NCBI GenBank assembly: GCA_029876055.1 | Contig: CM056874.1 | Location: forward strand, 9,355,785-9,419,784 | Reading direction: 5' to 3' | DNA from: Madurella fahalii | Lineage: Eukaryota > Ascomycota > Sordariomycetes > Sordariales | DNA length: 64,000 nucleotides | Shown: piece after piece, positions 35,569-44,619 of the stretch | Layout of the letters: every line of letters starts with the position of its first letter | How positions within the stretch are numbered: position 1 is the first letter of the stretch | Notes under the pieces: model-generated | What the model was told of the DNA's origin: nothing | Database searches by the model: none | The model's input: only the letters and a program-made list of their open reading frames with translations | Program-made: the position numbers and the translations under genes

Positions 35569-35577
35569 TTGAACTCT
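35569..35577 (+). promoter_or_regulatory. Putative self-priming primer-binding site
   Basis: TTGAACTCT begins 2 nt after the 5' LTR and is the exact reverse complement of 35,451-35,459 within the LTR, about 135 nt downstream of the TATA-like box. There is no TGG start as for a tRNA 3' end. Elements of the Tf1/sushi chromovirus group prime with the 5' end of their own RNA; the match fits that mode. Whether the RNA really starts near 35,451 is inference. Confidence 0.5.
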
Positions 35578-35612
35578 TTGCCTTCCGGGCGACTAGACCG
35601 TCCGGGACGAGC

Positions 35613-37013
35613 ATGGCACCAAGGCGTCAACGCGCTACTCTCAATCAGCTTGCAAGCGAAACAGAAGGCTCGCTCACGTCAAATAGCCAGCCTTCCAGCA
35701 GCGCTCAACTCCCTGACATCCCTGAGATTCCCGACGCTCAAGTCCTTAATCCCCTTAGTATGACCCAAGGACGCCTGCCTGCGGACGATCCGCTCGCTAG
35801 CCGCTCCCCCGCAGCGCAGCCGGGTACGCCGCCGCCTGAGCGCCAGCAGCGACTGCTAGAGGAGGAGCAACGACTTGACGAGGAGATCGCTATCGCTCGA
35901 AGACAGGCAACGCTGCGCCGTAAGAGAGCTGAGCTAGAGCTGCTCCTCCGAGACCAACCTGTCCCGGAGCCCGAACCTCTGTCTCACCCAACGGTGCATC
36001 CTTCCCGGGAGGCTCTCTTGACCCCCCCTAACCCCACTCTTGCGAGCCCCGTGGGCGTAACGCCCCAGCAGCTCGGAGCAGTCGCACTAGGAGGAGTGAC
36101 TTGGAAGACCCCGGCGCTCACCCATCCTACATACAATGGGTCCAGCGCGACTGCCCTTCGCAATTTCCTCTTCGACTGCAAGGCGAACTTCGCCCTTATC
36201 GGCAACGTTCCAAGCAGCGACCGCGTTATATATGCGGTGAGCTGCCTCCGCGGGACCCCAAAGAACGCTTGGGTCAACCACATCAGCGAGAGGGAAAATG
36301 ACCCTGCCTTCGACCTCACCCTAGTTACGTGGGAAGAACTCGTCGAATTCCTTCGCAGCCAGCTCTCGGACCCGGAGACGCGCGCCCTTTCTGCGGCTAC
36401 GCAGCTTGATAACCTGCGTCAGCGCGACGACGAAACGGTCACGGAATTCGTGGATCGATATACGACCATCACTGCTGACCTCCCCTACCAGATGGAAGAA
36501 AGTCAACGGATAATCGGCCTCCTCCCGAAGTTCCGTAGGGAGATTCGCCTGGCAATCACCTGCCACAGTACCTTGCCAGCCACGTACCAGCAGCTGGTAA
36601 GCACCGCTCGGCGGATCGAAGACAGTCAGCGAGCGGAAGGAACGTCGGGCTACCGCTCCCGGCCGCGACCCCCTACCGCCCTCGAGCTAGGCAATAGGAG
36701 CGCTCAAGCCCCGCCAACGCGACCAGGGCGCAACGTTGTCTGCTATAACTGCGGAAAGGAGGGCCATATCGCCAGGAATTGTCTATCGGGGCCGTCCAAC
36801 CCCCCAGTACCGGAGAGGGCGGACAAGCAGCAACAACGCTGCTATACCTGTAACCAGCCCGGGCACTACTCGACCAATTGCCCCCAAGCGGTCTGCGGAC
36901 GATGCGACCAGGCAGGCCATACAGCGCTCCGATGCCCCAACGACACCCTTATCAGCAACAGCAACCAGACCCCTCTGCGAGAACGCGCTAGGGCCGCAGC
37001 GGCGGAGCGATAG
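35613..37013 (+). CDS. gag: Gag protein of the gypsy element
   Basis: 466 residues. The N-terminal part is Pro/Gln-rich with a helical segment rich in Glu/Arg (about 70-115). The retrotransposon gag domain follows (about 165-335; FLFDCKANFALIG, AWVNHI, LRSQLSDPETRALSAATQLDNLRQ). The C-terminus has three CCHC zinc knuckles: CYNCGKEGHIARNC, CYTCNQPGHYSTNC and CGRCDQAGHTALRC. It forms the virus-like particle and binds RNA. It ends at a TAG (37,011) after which the same frame stays open into the protease, so Gag and Pol are separated by one stop codon only. Confidence 0.95.
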   Translation: MAPRRQRATLNQLASETEGSLTSNSQPSSSAQLPDIPEIPDAQVLNPLSMTQGRLPADDPLASRSPAAQPGTPPPERQQRLLEEEQRLDEEIAIARRQATLRRKRAELELLLRDQPVPEPEPLSHPTVHPSREALLTPPNPTLASPVGVTPQQLGAVALGGVTWKTPALTHPTYNGSSATALRNFLFDCKANFALIGNVPSSDRVIYAVSCLRGTPKNAWVNHISERENDPAFDLTLVTWEELVEFLRSQLSDPETRALSAATQLDNLRQRDDETVTEFVDRYTTITADLPYQMEESQRIIGLLPKFRREIRLAITCHSTLPATYQQLVSTARRIEDSQRAEGTSGYRSRPRPPTALELGNRSAQAPPTRPGRNVVCYNCGKEGHIARNCLSGPSNPPVPERADKQQQRCYTCNQPGHYSTNCPQAVCGRCDQAGHTALRCPNDTLISNSNQTPLRERARAAAAER

Positions 37014-37055
37014 GACAACGCGGGGGGCACCTCTCGTCGTATAGAATCCGATGTT

Positions 37056-39326
37056 ATGGTCAGATTGCAGGGGAGTTGGAAGAAGGCACCTGCAATGCTC
37101 GACTCGGGAGCGGATTACAATCTGATCAGCTATAGCTACCTTGCTAAGCACTCCCTCCTCGAACACTTCGAGCCGTCTGTAGGGCTTGCTGGCATCGGAA
37201 ATAAACCTGTACGAACTTACGGAGTGTGTCCCCTCTACGTGCGTGCCACCGACTGCAAAGGCAGAACTCAGACGTACCTTCTGCGCCTTATAGTCGCAGA
37301 TATCGAGCCCTTTGTCGTCATTCTCGGCCAGCCTTGGCTCGAGATGGCCAACCCCGATATCGACTTCCGAAGCAAGACGTGGACGTACCCGCCTGAGGCG
37401 CTACGAGTGGGCTTACGCGTTGAGCCCAAGCAACCGTGGGCGGGATCTGTATTCGCCCTCGCAGCTGTTGTCCCCTCTAGCGAGGACCCCGCCAACGTAA
37501 CGTACGAGCTAGAGCAGCCGCAGCTCCCCGAGGCTTACCGGGCGTACGAGAAGCTGTTCCACAAGTCTGGGATTTTGCCTTTCCCCCAGACGACGACGAA
37601 GCATCGCATCGAACTCGTGGACGGCGCGCAGCCACCCTGGGGGCCGATTTACCCACTGGGGGCAACAGAGCTCGAGACCCTACGCGAATGGCTTAGGGCC
37701 GCTACAGAGAAGGGCTGGATACGACCCTCAACAAGCCCTGCAGGCGCCCCTATCCTATTCGTCCCAAAGAAGGGAGGCGAATTGCGCCTTGTCGTTGACT
37801 ACCGAGGACTAAATGCGGTAACACGCAAGAACCGCGCACCTATCCCGCTGATTGGAGAGATCCTTGACCGCCTGTCATCGGCCAAGATCTATACCAAGAT
37901 CGACTTGAAGGATGCGTACTATCGCATCAGGCTCAGCGAGGGCGACGAGTGGAAGACCGCCTTTCGCACACGATACGGCCACTACGAGTTCCGTGTGATG
38001 CCGATGGGGTTAGCCAACGCCCCAGCGACCTTCCAGACGTACATCAACCAAGCGTTATCTGGACTGGTGGACGTCACGTGCATCGTCTACTTGGACGATA
38101 TCCTGATCTACAGCGACGACGAAGCAGCGCATGAGCAGCATGTGAAAGAAGTCCTCGATCGATTGGAAAACGCCGACCTCTACGCCAATCTCAAGAAGTG
38201 CCAATTCCATACCACTGAAGTCGAGTTCCTGGGGTATATAATCTCACCCGAAGGGATCGCTATGGAGCCGTCCCGCGTCGAGTCCGTTACGCAGTGGCCG
38301 CTCCTCCGCAGCGTACACGATATCCAGGTCTTCTTAGGATTCACAGGGTTCTACCGTCGTTTCATTAGAAACTATTCGAAGATCTGTGCCCCCCTGACAG
38401 ACCTCCTACGCGGCGACCAGAAACGCCCATTCGTGCTCACGGAGGAGGCGGCCGAAGCGTTCGAGCTACTAAGAAGCAAATTCAGCGAGGCCCCTATCCT
38501 CAAGCATTTCGATCCCTCCCTGCCCATCCGTGTGGAGACAGATGCCTCGAAGCGCGCGATTGGAGCTGTGCTCTCGCAGCTCCACGAGGATCGGTGGCAT
38601 CCGGTCGCCTTTAGGTCAAGGAAGCTTACGCCTGAAGAGACGCGCTACGACACCGGAGATGGGGAGCTGCTTGCGCTCGTCGACGCCTTCCGCACCTGGT
38701 CTCAGTACCTCCTCTACGCCCAAGTCCCGATTGTGGTCTTGACAGACCATCTTAACCTGGAGTACTGGAAGACCAAGAAGAGGCCGAGCCAGCGACAGCT
38801 GCGTTGGAGCGACGACTTAGCTGCGTTTGACTTCGTCATTAAGTACCGCCCTGGTGTTCAGAACCCCGCTGACGGTCTCTCACGTAGGCCAGACCATATG
38901 GAAGAGGAAGAAGCGGACGAAAACGCTGAGAACCCGCTGCTTCAACTCCTGCAGGACAGGGTCGAACGAGGGCAACAAGAGAACCCCGGCCCTTGCCCTG
39001 TTGTCGCGGCAGTCCGAGGACTGCTCCGACCGTGCCCCGAAGCTGCGTTGCCGCTGCGTATGAGGACAGCTGAAGACGAAGAAGCCATTGAAGAAGAAAA
39101 AGAAGAGTTTGAGAGGTTGCTGCTGAGCCAAGAAGGCCAGAGCGACATAGTCGTCCAAAAGGTCTGGGACTGCGGCGAGAAGCGCGGCCGTAGCTCCACA
39201 GATGAGGACGAGGGCGTTGTATCTGATGTTCATAAGCAGATACGCGTCGTTAGCGCTAGCCCCCCGAGGGACCGTGTTGTAGTTATCATGCTGCATTCGG
39301 CGTCGGGGGCCTCTGCCGTCGCATAG
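37056..39326 (+). CDS. pol: Pol: protease, reverse transcriptase, RNase H
   Basis: About 756 residues from the first Met, but the frame is open from the gag stop at 37,013. The aspartic protease has AMLDSGADYNLIS (about 10-24). RT has LVVDYRGLN, KIDLKDAYYRI, VMPMGLANAPATFQ and the intact catalytic YLDDILIYS (about 348). FLGFTGFYRRFI marks the connection. RNase H has VETDASKRAIGAVLSQ, GELLALVDAFRTWSQYL and VLTDHLNLEYW. After RNase H comes an acidic linker (EEEEADENAENP, EEEKEEFERL). The frame stops at TAG 39,324, before integrase, which is in the -1 frame. The product copies genomic RNA to cDNA in cytoplasmic particles. Confidence 0.95.
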   Translation: MVRLQGSWKKAPAMLDSGADYNLISYSYLAKHSLLEHFEPSVGLAGIGNKPVRTYGVCPLYVRATDCKGRTQTYLLRLIVADIEPFVVILGQPWLEMANPDIDFRSKTWTYPPEALRVGLRVEPKQPWAGSVFALAAVVPSSEDPANVTYELEQPQLPEAYRAYEKLFHKSGILPFPQTTTKHRIELVDGAQPPWGPIYPLGATELETLREWLRAATEKGWIRPSTSPAGAPILFVPKKGGELRLVVDYRGLNAVTRKNRAPIPLIGEILDRLSSAKIYTKIDLKDAYYRIRLSEGDEWKTAFRTRYGHYEFRVMPMGLANAPATFQTYINQALSGLVDVTCIVYLDDILIYSDDEAAHEQHVKEVLDRLENADLYANLKKCQFHTTEVEFLGYIISPEGIAMEPSRVESVTQWPLLRSVHDIQVFLGFTGFYRRFIRNYSKICAPLTDLLRGDQKRPFVLTEEAAEAFELLRSKFSEAPILKHFDPSLPIRVETDASKRAIGAVLSQLHEDRWHPVAFRSRKLTPEETRYDTGDGELLALVDAFRTWSQYLLYAQVPIVVLTDHLNLEYWKTKKRPSQRQLRWSDDLAAFDFVIKYRPGVQNPADGLSRRPDHMEEEEADENAENPLLQLLQDRVERGQQENPGPCPVVAAVRGLLRPCPEAALPLRMRTAEDEEAIEEEKEEFERLLLSQEGQSDIVVQKVWDCGEKRGRSSTDEDEGVVSDVHKQIRVVSASPPRDRVVVIMLHSASGASAVA

Positions 39327-39373
39327 GGAATGACTCTTACGATGAGGCTGCGCCTGATCACCGCACGCCTATC

Positions 39374-40903
39374 GTGGGCGCCTCTGGTGCTAAAAACGGA
39401 GATCACGGGACCCAGGCGAAAGGAGGGTGGCTCTCTTTAGAAGAGTTGTTGCTTGAAGAGCAACAGAAGGATCAATGGCTTCAGTCGGACGCTCGGAGGA
39501 AGCGGCGCAGCAGCAGCGAAGGCTCGTGGAGAAAAGGAGAGGACGGGCTCGTCCGTTACCAAGGCAGAGTATATGTTCCCCCCTCCCTTAGGCACGAGCT
39601 GATTGAGAGCTATCATGACGCACCAACCGCGGGCCATGGAGGCTTTAGGAAGACGCAGGAGCGCCTAGGGCGCAACTACTTTTGGCCGTCCATGAGAGAG
39701 GACGTGGTGGCGCACGTCAACGGCAACTGTGTGACCTGCCAACGTACGAAGCCGCGTACGCACCGCCCTTACGGCTTGCTTGCAGCGCTGCCGGTACCCG
39801 ACGGACCGTGGCAGACGATTACAGTGGACTTCATCACAGGCCTACCAACCTCGATTGACCCTCGGACAGGCAAGGCGTGCAACGCTGCCCTGGTCGTGGT
39901 AGACAAGTTTACGAAGTACGCTCTCTACATCGCAACAACCACGACGCTTACGGCAAGCGCCTTCGCAGAACTGTTCTTCGACCACGTCTACCGGCCCTTC
40001 GGACTTCCCCAGTCCATCGTATCCGACAGGGGCAGCCTGTTTACAAGCTCCTTCTGGAAGACCTTGTGCGAACTCTTGGGTATCAAGCGGCGCCTGAGCA
40101 CCGCGTATCACCCGCAGACTGACGGGCAGACGGAGCGCCAGAACCAAGTACTCGAGCACTACTTGCGCGCGTTCTGTAGCTACGATCAAGCGGATTGGGC
40201 GCATCATCTACGCCTAGCGGAGCACGCCTACAACAGTTCCTACCATACGGCGACACGGTCAACCCCGGCCTTCCTTCTCTATGGGTTCCACCCTCGAGAT
40301 CCCCCGGACCCCACAGCAATTCCCAAGAGCGCCGTCCCCGCTGCGGATGAGCGAGCGAGACGCCTGTCAGCGAGCCGTAGGAAGATCCACGATATCCTCG
40401 TCGCTACCAACAAGAACTACGAGAAGTGGTATAATCGCAAGCGGGAAGACAAGGCGTTCGAGGTTGGCCAATGGGTCTGGCTCTCAACGAAGCACCTCAA
40501 GCAGCGGCGCCCGAGCAGCAAACTCGCGGATAAGTATCTAGGGCCCTTCAAGATCCTCAAGATTGTTGGCGACAGGAAGATGGCGTACGAACTGGACCTG
40601 CCGCAGCGTTACCGCATCCATCGAGTCTTCCCAATTACCCTGCTCGAACCATTCAAGGGCAGTGAGGAACAAGCTCGAGAGCAGCGCGAAAGAGTCGACG
40701 TCGAGCCAGAGGAGCAGCATTACGAGGTGGAAGCCATCATCGACTATAGGGGCCCAGCGAGGAACAGGCAGTTCCTGATCAAATGGAAAGGGTATCCGCC
40801 TGAGGATAATACCTGGGAACCCAGGGAGCACCTAGATGATGGACCACTGTTGAGGGCGTACGAGGCAGAACTAGCGAAGGCGCAGAGGCGACGCAGGGCA
40901 TAA
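39374..40903 (+). CDS. int: Integrase with C-terminal chromodomain
   Basis: About 509 residues; the frame is open from 39,260, so the true N-terminus may come from frameshifting out of pol. The HHCC zinc finger is at about 75-120 (HDAPTAGH...CVTCQRTK). The DDE catalytic core has TVDFITGLP, VSDRGSLFTSSFW and YHPQTDGQTERQNQ with the expected Asp, Asp and Glu. The GPY/F-type region (KYLGPFKILKIVGDR) follows. The chromodomain (YEVEAIIDYRG...FLIKWKGYPPEDNTWEP) is at the C-terminus. Chromodomain integrases are known to target heterochromatin, consistent with insertion in a subtelomeric RIP-modified gene. The stop is 95 bp from the end of the convergent antisense gene. Confidence 0.95.
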   Translation: MGASGAKNGDHGTQAKGGWLSLEELLLEEQQKDQWLQSDARRKRRSSSEGSWRKGEDGLVRYQGRVYVPPSLRHELIESYHDAPTAGHGGFRKTQERLGRNYFWPSMREDVVAHVNGNCVTCQRTKPRTHRPYGLLAALPVPDGPWQTITVDFITGLPTSIDPRTGKACNAALVVVDKFTKYALYIATTTTLTASAFAELFFDHVYRPFGLPQSIVSDRGSLFTSSFWKTLCELLGIKRRLSTAYHPQTDGQTERQNQVLEHYLRAFCSYDQADWAHHLRLAEHAYNSSYHTATRSTPAFLLYGFHPRDPPDPTAIPKSAVPAADERARRLSASRRKIHDILVATNKNYEKWYNRKREDKAFEVGQWVWLSTKHLKQRRPSSKLADKYLGPFKILKIVGDRKMAYELDLPQRYRIHRVFPITLLEPFKGSEEQAREQRERVDVEPEEQHYEVEAIIDYRGPARNRQFLIKWKGYPPEDNTWEPREHLDDGPLLRAYEAELAKAQRRRRA

Positions 40904-40998
40904 GCACGCAAGGGCATACCAGGGCGAGGGAAAAAGCTTCGATTTGTCTAAAGGGCATTAAAAAACCCACGAAAAGCTGCGCATTAGCAGCGCTCCAA

Positions 40999-42049
40999 CT
41001 ACTCCTCCTCACTCTCAACCTCAGCATCCTCCTCCTCCACAGGGGCAAGATGATCAGCGATGCGCGAAAGCAGCTCCTCCATGTCGCCCAAGCGTTTCCA
41101 GATGTTGGTCAGAACCGCGGTCTGCGCTTCCAGCAGCAGAGGGAGCTCAGGAGCAGCGCCCGAGGACGCGGGCGAGCGACCAGCACCACCAAGAGAGGCG
41201 AGCAACGGGCCCTCAGCAACCCCACCAAAGCGGCGGAGGCGCAGCGTACGACCAACGCGCTTAGCGCTGGCACGGTGGGCGGCGAGATCGGAGGAACGGG
41301 GCGCGGGAGCAGCGAAATCCTTGAGCGCGCGCAGGGCGGCATTGCCAGCCTCCTGGACCTCGATCGCGAGAGCATCAGTCTAGACAGGAAAGCACTATTA
41401 GCGCAGGGAACACGCAGCGAGGAAGCAGAAGGGAGAACTCACAGACTCGCCAGGCTTGGGGAACTCCATGCGATCGAAGGTCTCCACGAAGCGAACCACG
41501 GCAGTCAGAGCATCAGGAGGAACCTGGAAGGATCAGACGCTGCCACCAAGCGCTGCAGGAGCAGCGCAAGCTAAGGAGGGAGGACCTACCGGCAGGCACA
41601 CATGATTGTGGGACGCGCAGCGGGAGCAGCGGGCGCCGGAGTTCCTCTGATTCTTGCAACTGGCAGAGGGACCCTTCTTCAGCATGCGGCGGAGGCACGC
41701 GCGGCAGCTGCGTACAATCAGCGGGGAGCTAGCGGCAAGAGGAAGGATACTCACGGGATGATGCGGCGGGCGCCCTCGACAAACTTGTCGCGAGCCTTGG
41801 GGGTGCCAGCAGCGACCGGGGAGGACAGGAGAGTGTCGTCTTCGACCTAAGGGAGCAGGTCAGGAGCAGCGAGAGCGTAGAAAAGGAGGATCCAACCCAC
41901 CGGGGAACCAGGGGACGCCGGGGCGACCTTGGACTTCTTGGAAGAGCCAGGAGGCTCTTCATCATCTTCGGCCTAAGATGAGGTCAGCACGCGCAAACCC
42001 CCCCCGCGGCAGCAGCGAGGGCGCTACATACAGGGCGTTTGTCCGACAT
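40999..42049 (-). CDS. Antisense cysteine-rich (zinc-finger-like) protein gene inside the gypsy element, six exons
   Basis: CDS exons (minus strand): 42,049-42,032, 41,972-41,901, 41,846-41,755, 41,707-41,590, 41,523-41,443 and 41,379-40,999; 762 nt, 253 residues. All five introns (about 47-66 bp) are GT-AG with pyrimidine-rich 3' ends, and all phases agree. The N-terminus is acidic and Ser/Pro-rich. Exon 4 encodes a cluster PCRACLRRMLKKG...C...ARCSRCASHNHVCLPVP with six cysteines in a CxxC...C...CxxC...C pattern, suggesting metal binding. Exons 5-6 are helical with a Glu-rich C-terminal tail (EEEDAEVESEEE). It lies between integrase and the 3' LTR, convergent to integrase. I do not recognise a named family; similar cysteine patterns occur in uncharacterised fungal repeat-associated proteins. 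A role in regulating the element or binding nucleic acid is only a guess. A relic homologue lies at 29.9-30.9 kb. Confidence 0.82.
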
Positions 42050-42300
42050 GGCGGACCAAGCGGAAGGGGCGCAGAGAGCGGAGCGAGAGCAGCAGAGCGA
42101 GAGCAGCGCAGCGAGAGCGGTGACGGCCACTATAACCCACCAACAAGTCAGCAGACCAGCCTACAAGTGCGCAGTACAAGCGACAAAGGAGCGTAGCAGG
42201 TGCGGGTAAGAAGGAAGGAGACGGAGGAGCAGGAAGGGCGCAACCTACGAGTACAAGACCGTGAAGAAGAAAAGAGGAAAGGAATTGGTAGGCGGGAAGG

Positions 42301-42310
42301 CCTATTTATA
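42301..42310 (-). promoter_or_regulatory. TATA-like box for the antisense gene
   Basis: On the minus strand this reads TATAAATAGG, about 252 nt upstream of the ATG at 42,049. The intervening leader is pyrimidine-rich on the minus strand, and the start context is TCCGCCATG, a good fungal start. Confidence 0.5.
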
Positions 42311-42862
42311 CCTAAGGCCAGGGCTGGGCCCACTTTTCCTAGGACGAAGTAAAATTCGGTGCAAAAAGGATGGCGAGATGGTAGATCGAGGATGACTACC
42401 AGGAGCCTGGACAGAGCTGCCTCCACGCTACGACCACGCAACCCAAGCGCAACCCTTCCGCATCACCAACTCCGACTTCCTTCCCTCAGCAAATTCCCTT
42501 TCCCCTACCTCTGAGTCATTGACGTTGCGCGTGCACTATTGTTAAGCCCAGCAGGAGGGCAATAATAGGCAATTCCATCAACTACCGCGCGACTCGACGC
42601 GGCGATCCCGACGCGCCCGCGCCCGCAACCCGCAGCGTTAGCGCACCCGTAAATTCCAAGGACTGCAAGCGCCTGCACGACTAGCAGGTATAAGAGCTGG
42701 GGAAAATGCAGCAGTGCGGGCGACCCTTCGGTTATCGGCGCCTTGGGCGCTATGCGGGAGGGGCAACTACGCAGCTCGCGCACACGGCTAAGGTGGCCGG
42801 AATTCGGGCGGGGACCGCTCATGGGAGCATATGGCCCGGGCGGCTCCTGAGGGCAGGAGCCC

Positions 42863-42875
42863 GGAAGGAGGGAGG
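42863..42875 (+). promoter_or_regulatory. Polypurine tract
   Basis: GGAAGGAGGGAGG lies 3 nt upstream of the 3' LTR, where plus-strand DNA synthesis is primed in LTR retrotransposons. Confidence 0.7.
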
Positions 42876-42878
42876 CTC

Positions 42879-43237
42879 TGTGAGGACCGGCTGAGCGGGG
42901 CCAGCGTGAGGCGCGGTCCGGAAGCCTCGGAGCCGCAGCGTAAGCGAGCCTCAGAAGCAACAACGGCACTAAGCTGGAATGGCATAAATAGCGCGTCAGA
43001 TGAGCGTCGAAGGAGCGCACCAGCAAGGAGGACGACAAAGCAGCAGAGCGGGGAAGTAAGCCCTAGCGATACGGTCACGGGCATAAGAAGGAGGGCGGGA
43101 GACAGAGCTTAGGGGAGAGGCAGAGTTCAATGAGACCACCACTCAACCCCTAACGAGCACTCTGCTCCTACGTTGCGCGTGCACTGCTTGTACCCAGACA
43201 CTCTGGTCTTACTACCCTTGGATCCTTGATCCTCACA
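42879..43237 (+). repeat. 3' LTR of the intact gypsy element
   Basis: 359 bp, apparently identical to the 5' LTR, with the TATA-like ATAAATAG at 42,984-42,991. The target duplication ATCGC follows directly. Confidence 0.97.
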
Positions 43238-44619
43238 ATCGCCTACTACGCCTTCTCCGCCCGGACCGCTGAGGAGCTGGACGATAAGGTCCTCTCGGCA
43301 ATCGAGGAGCTCGGCTAGTGGTGTGGGCCGGCTGGGGACGGGCCGCGTACGGCGGCCGGGGTAGGGCCCAGGGCGATTATATATTGCCAGCAGATCGGCC
43401 GTACGGAGCAGGTAGCGGCACTCCTCGGCTGCAAGGCCTACTACAGCCGAGCGGGCGAGCCGGCCGAGCGCAGCGCAGTCGTACAGCGGTGACTAGCCCG
43501 GGGCGGGCCTATCGTCGCGACCTCGGCCCTGGGCGCCGGGATCGATATCCCGGACATACGGCTCGTCCTCCACGTCGGGCAGCCGCGCTCCCTCTGTAAC
43601 TTCGTCCAGGAGAGTGGCCGGGCCGGCCGGGACGGAGGCCCGGCCTACTCCGTCGTTTTCTCCTACCGCCGGCCCCGTACGGCACCCGCAGTAGCAGCCG
43701 AGGAGGACATTGCCGAGTATATTGCAGATGAGGTCGGCTGCCGCCGTACGATCCTGTCGCGTATGATAGACGGCCGGGCCGACCGGACGGCCTGCGAGGA
43801 CGGGGAGGCTCCCTGCGACCTCTATACGATCGCCCGGGCCGACGAGGTAGCTGAGCGGGCGGTACAGGCCGAGGCCGAGGTGCTATACAGTACAGAACTT
43901 GCCTATATCAACGACAGGCTCGAGTGGGGTGCAGCCGGGGCTACTATACAGGCCCGGGAGGCCGCCCGGGCTGCTACGGGGCTCCGGCGCCGGCTCGAGT
44001 TCTAGGGCCAGAATTGTATCATCTGCTTTAGCCTAGCTGACCCGTCTAGGCCGGAAGGGGGGGCTTACCTACCCCACCCGTACGGCAGCTACGACTACGA
44101 CCCCGGGCGGTACCTCGGGCAGTCGGGAGGGGGTAGGGAGCCGGCGCCGGCCGGGCTCCAGCGCGAGGTCCGGCGCTGGGCCCGTGGCGTACGGAACCGG
44201 CTTGGGAAGCTCGGAGGCCTGCCCCGGTACGGGGGCTGCCAAAGCTGCGGCGTGCCACAGCCGTTCTACGACCGCTGGGTGGCCGAGGATACGGACGGCG
44301 GGAGCTTCGTACAGCGGCCGGGGGGGCCTGCTCGTACCCGGGCCTCCTTACTACCGTAGTAGGGGCTGCCCTAGGTTCCTTCCTGCCTGGCTAGGACCGT
44401 ACGGCTGTGGACGAGGCTATATGCGATACGGTATTGACGCTCCAGCAGTACGGCGTCTGGGTACCCGACTGGCAGGCTGGTGAGGGCGGCCTACAGTTCT
44501 AGGACACTATATAGCGTGCCGTACGGTAGGGCGGGCTCGAGACTAACGGGCTAGCGGTTTTCTTTTACTGGATTTGCATATATATAGAGAAGAAGCAGGA
44601 TATAGAGATAGGGATATAA
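43238..44619 (+). pseudogene. Telomere-linked RecQ-type helicase, 3' part
   Basis: This continues the frame interrupted at 35,207. Helicase C-terminal motifs are AIIYCQQIGRTEQVAALLG, motif V IVATSALGAGIDIPDIRLVL and motif VI QESGRAGRDG, the signature of RecQ helicases. A cysteine-containing segment (GCQSCGVPQPFYDRW) follows near 44,240, and the frame ends at TAA 44,617. In-frame TAGs (for example 43,317 and 43,491) show RIP decay. Without the element the gene would be about 1,600 codons, normal for fungal telomere-linked helicases. Confidence 0.88.

Larger units (their letters stand above)
35208..43237 (+). mobile_element. Complete Ty3/gypsy chromovirus, 8,030 bp, with identical LTRs
   Basis: 359-bp LTRs at 35,208-35,566 and 42,879-43,237 start TGTGAGGACC and end GATCCTCACA; I find no difference between them by eye. 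The target duplication ATCGC is at 35,203-35,207 and 43,238-43,242. The order is LTR, gag, protease-RT-RNase H, integrase-chromodomain, an antisense spliced gene, polypurine tract, LTR. Removing the element and one ATCGC restores the helicase frame across the site. Unlike everything around it, the element has normal CA content and no RIP stops apart from one TAG between gag and pol. It is therefore young relative to the RIP damage in its host gene. Confidence 0.97.

Noticed and set aside
42505..43112. Open frames across the 3' LTR on both strands
   Set aside because: The same frames occur in the 5' LTR and end in untranslated DNA; no domain, and they are LTR sequence.
15497..44619. Giant mobile element (Starship-type) spanning the repeat zone
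   Set aside because: No DUF3435-type tyrosine recombinase captain was seen; the recombinase-like stretch in the helicase gene is a usual part of telomere-linked helicases.
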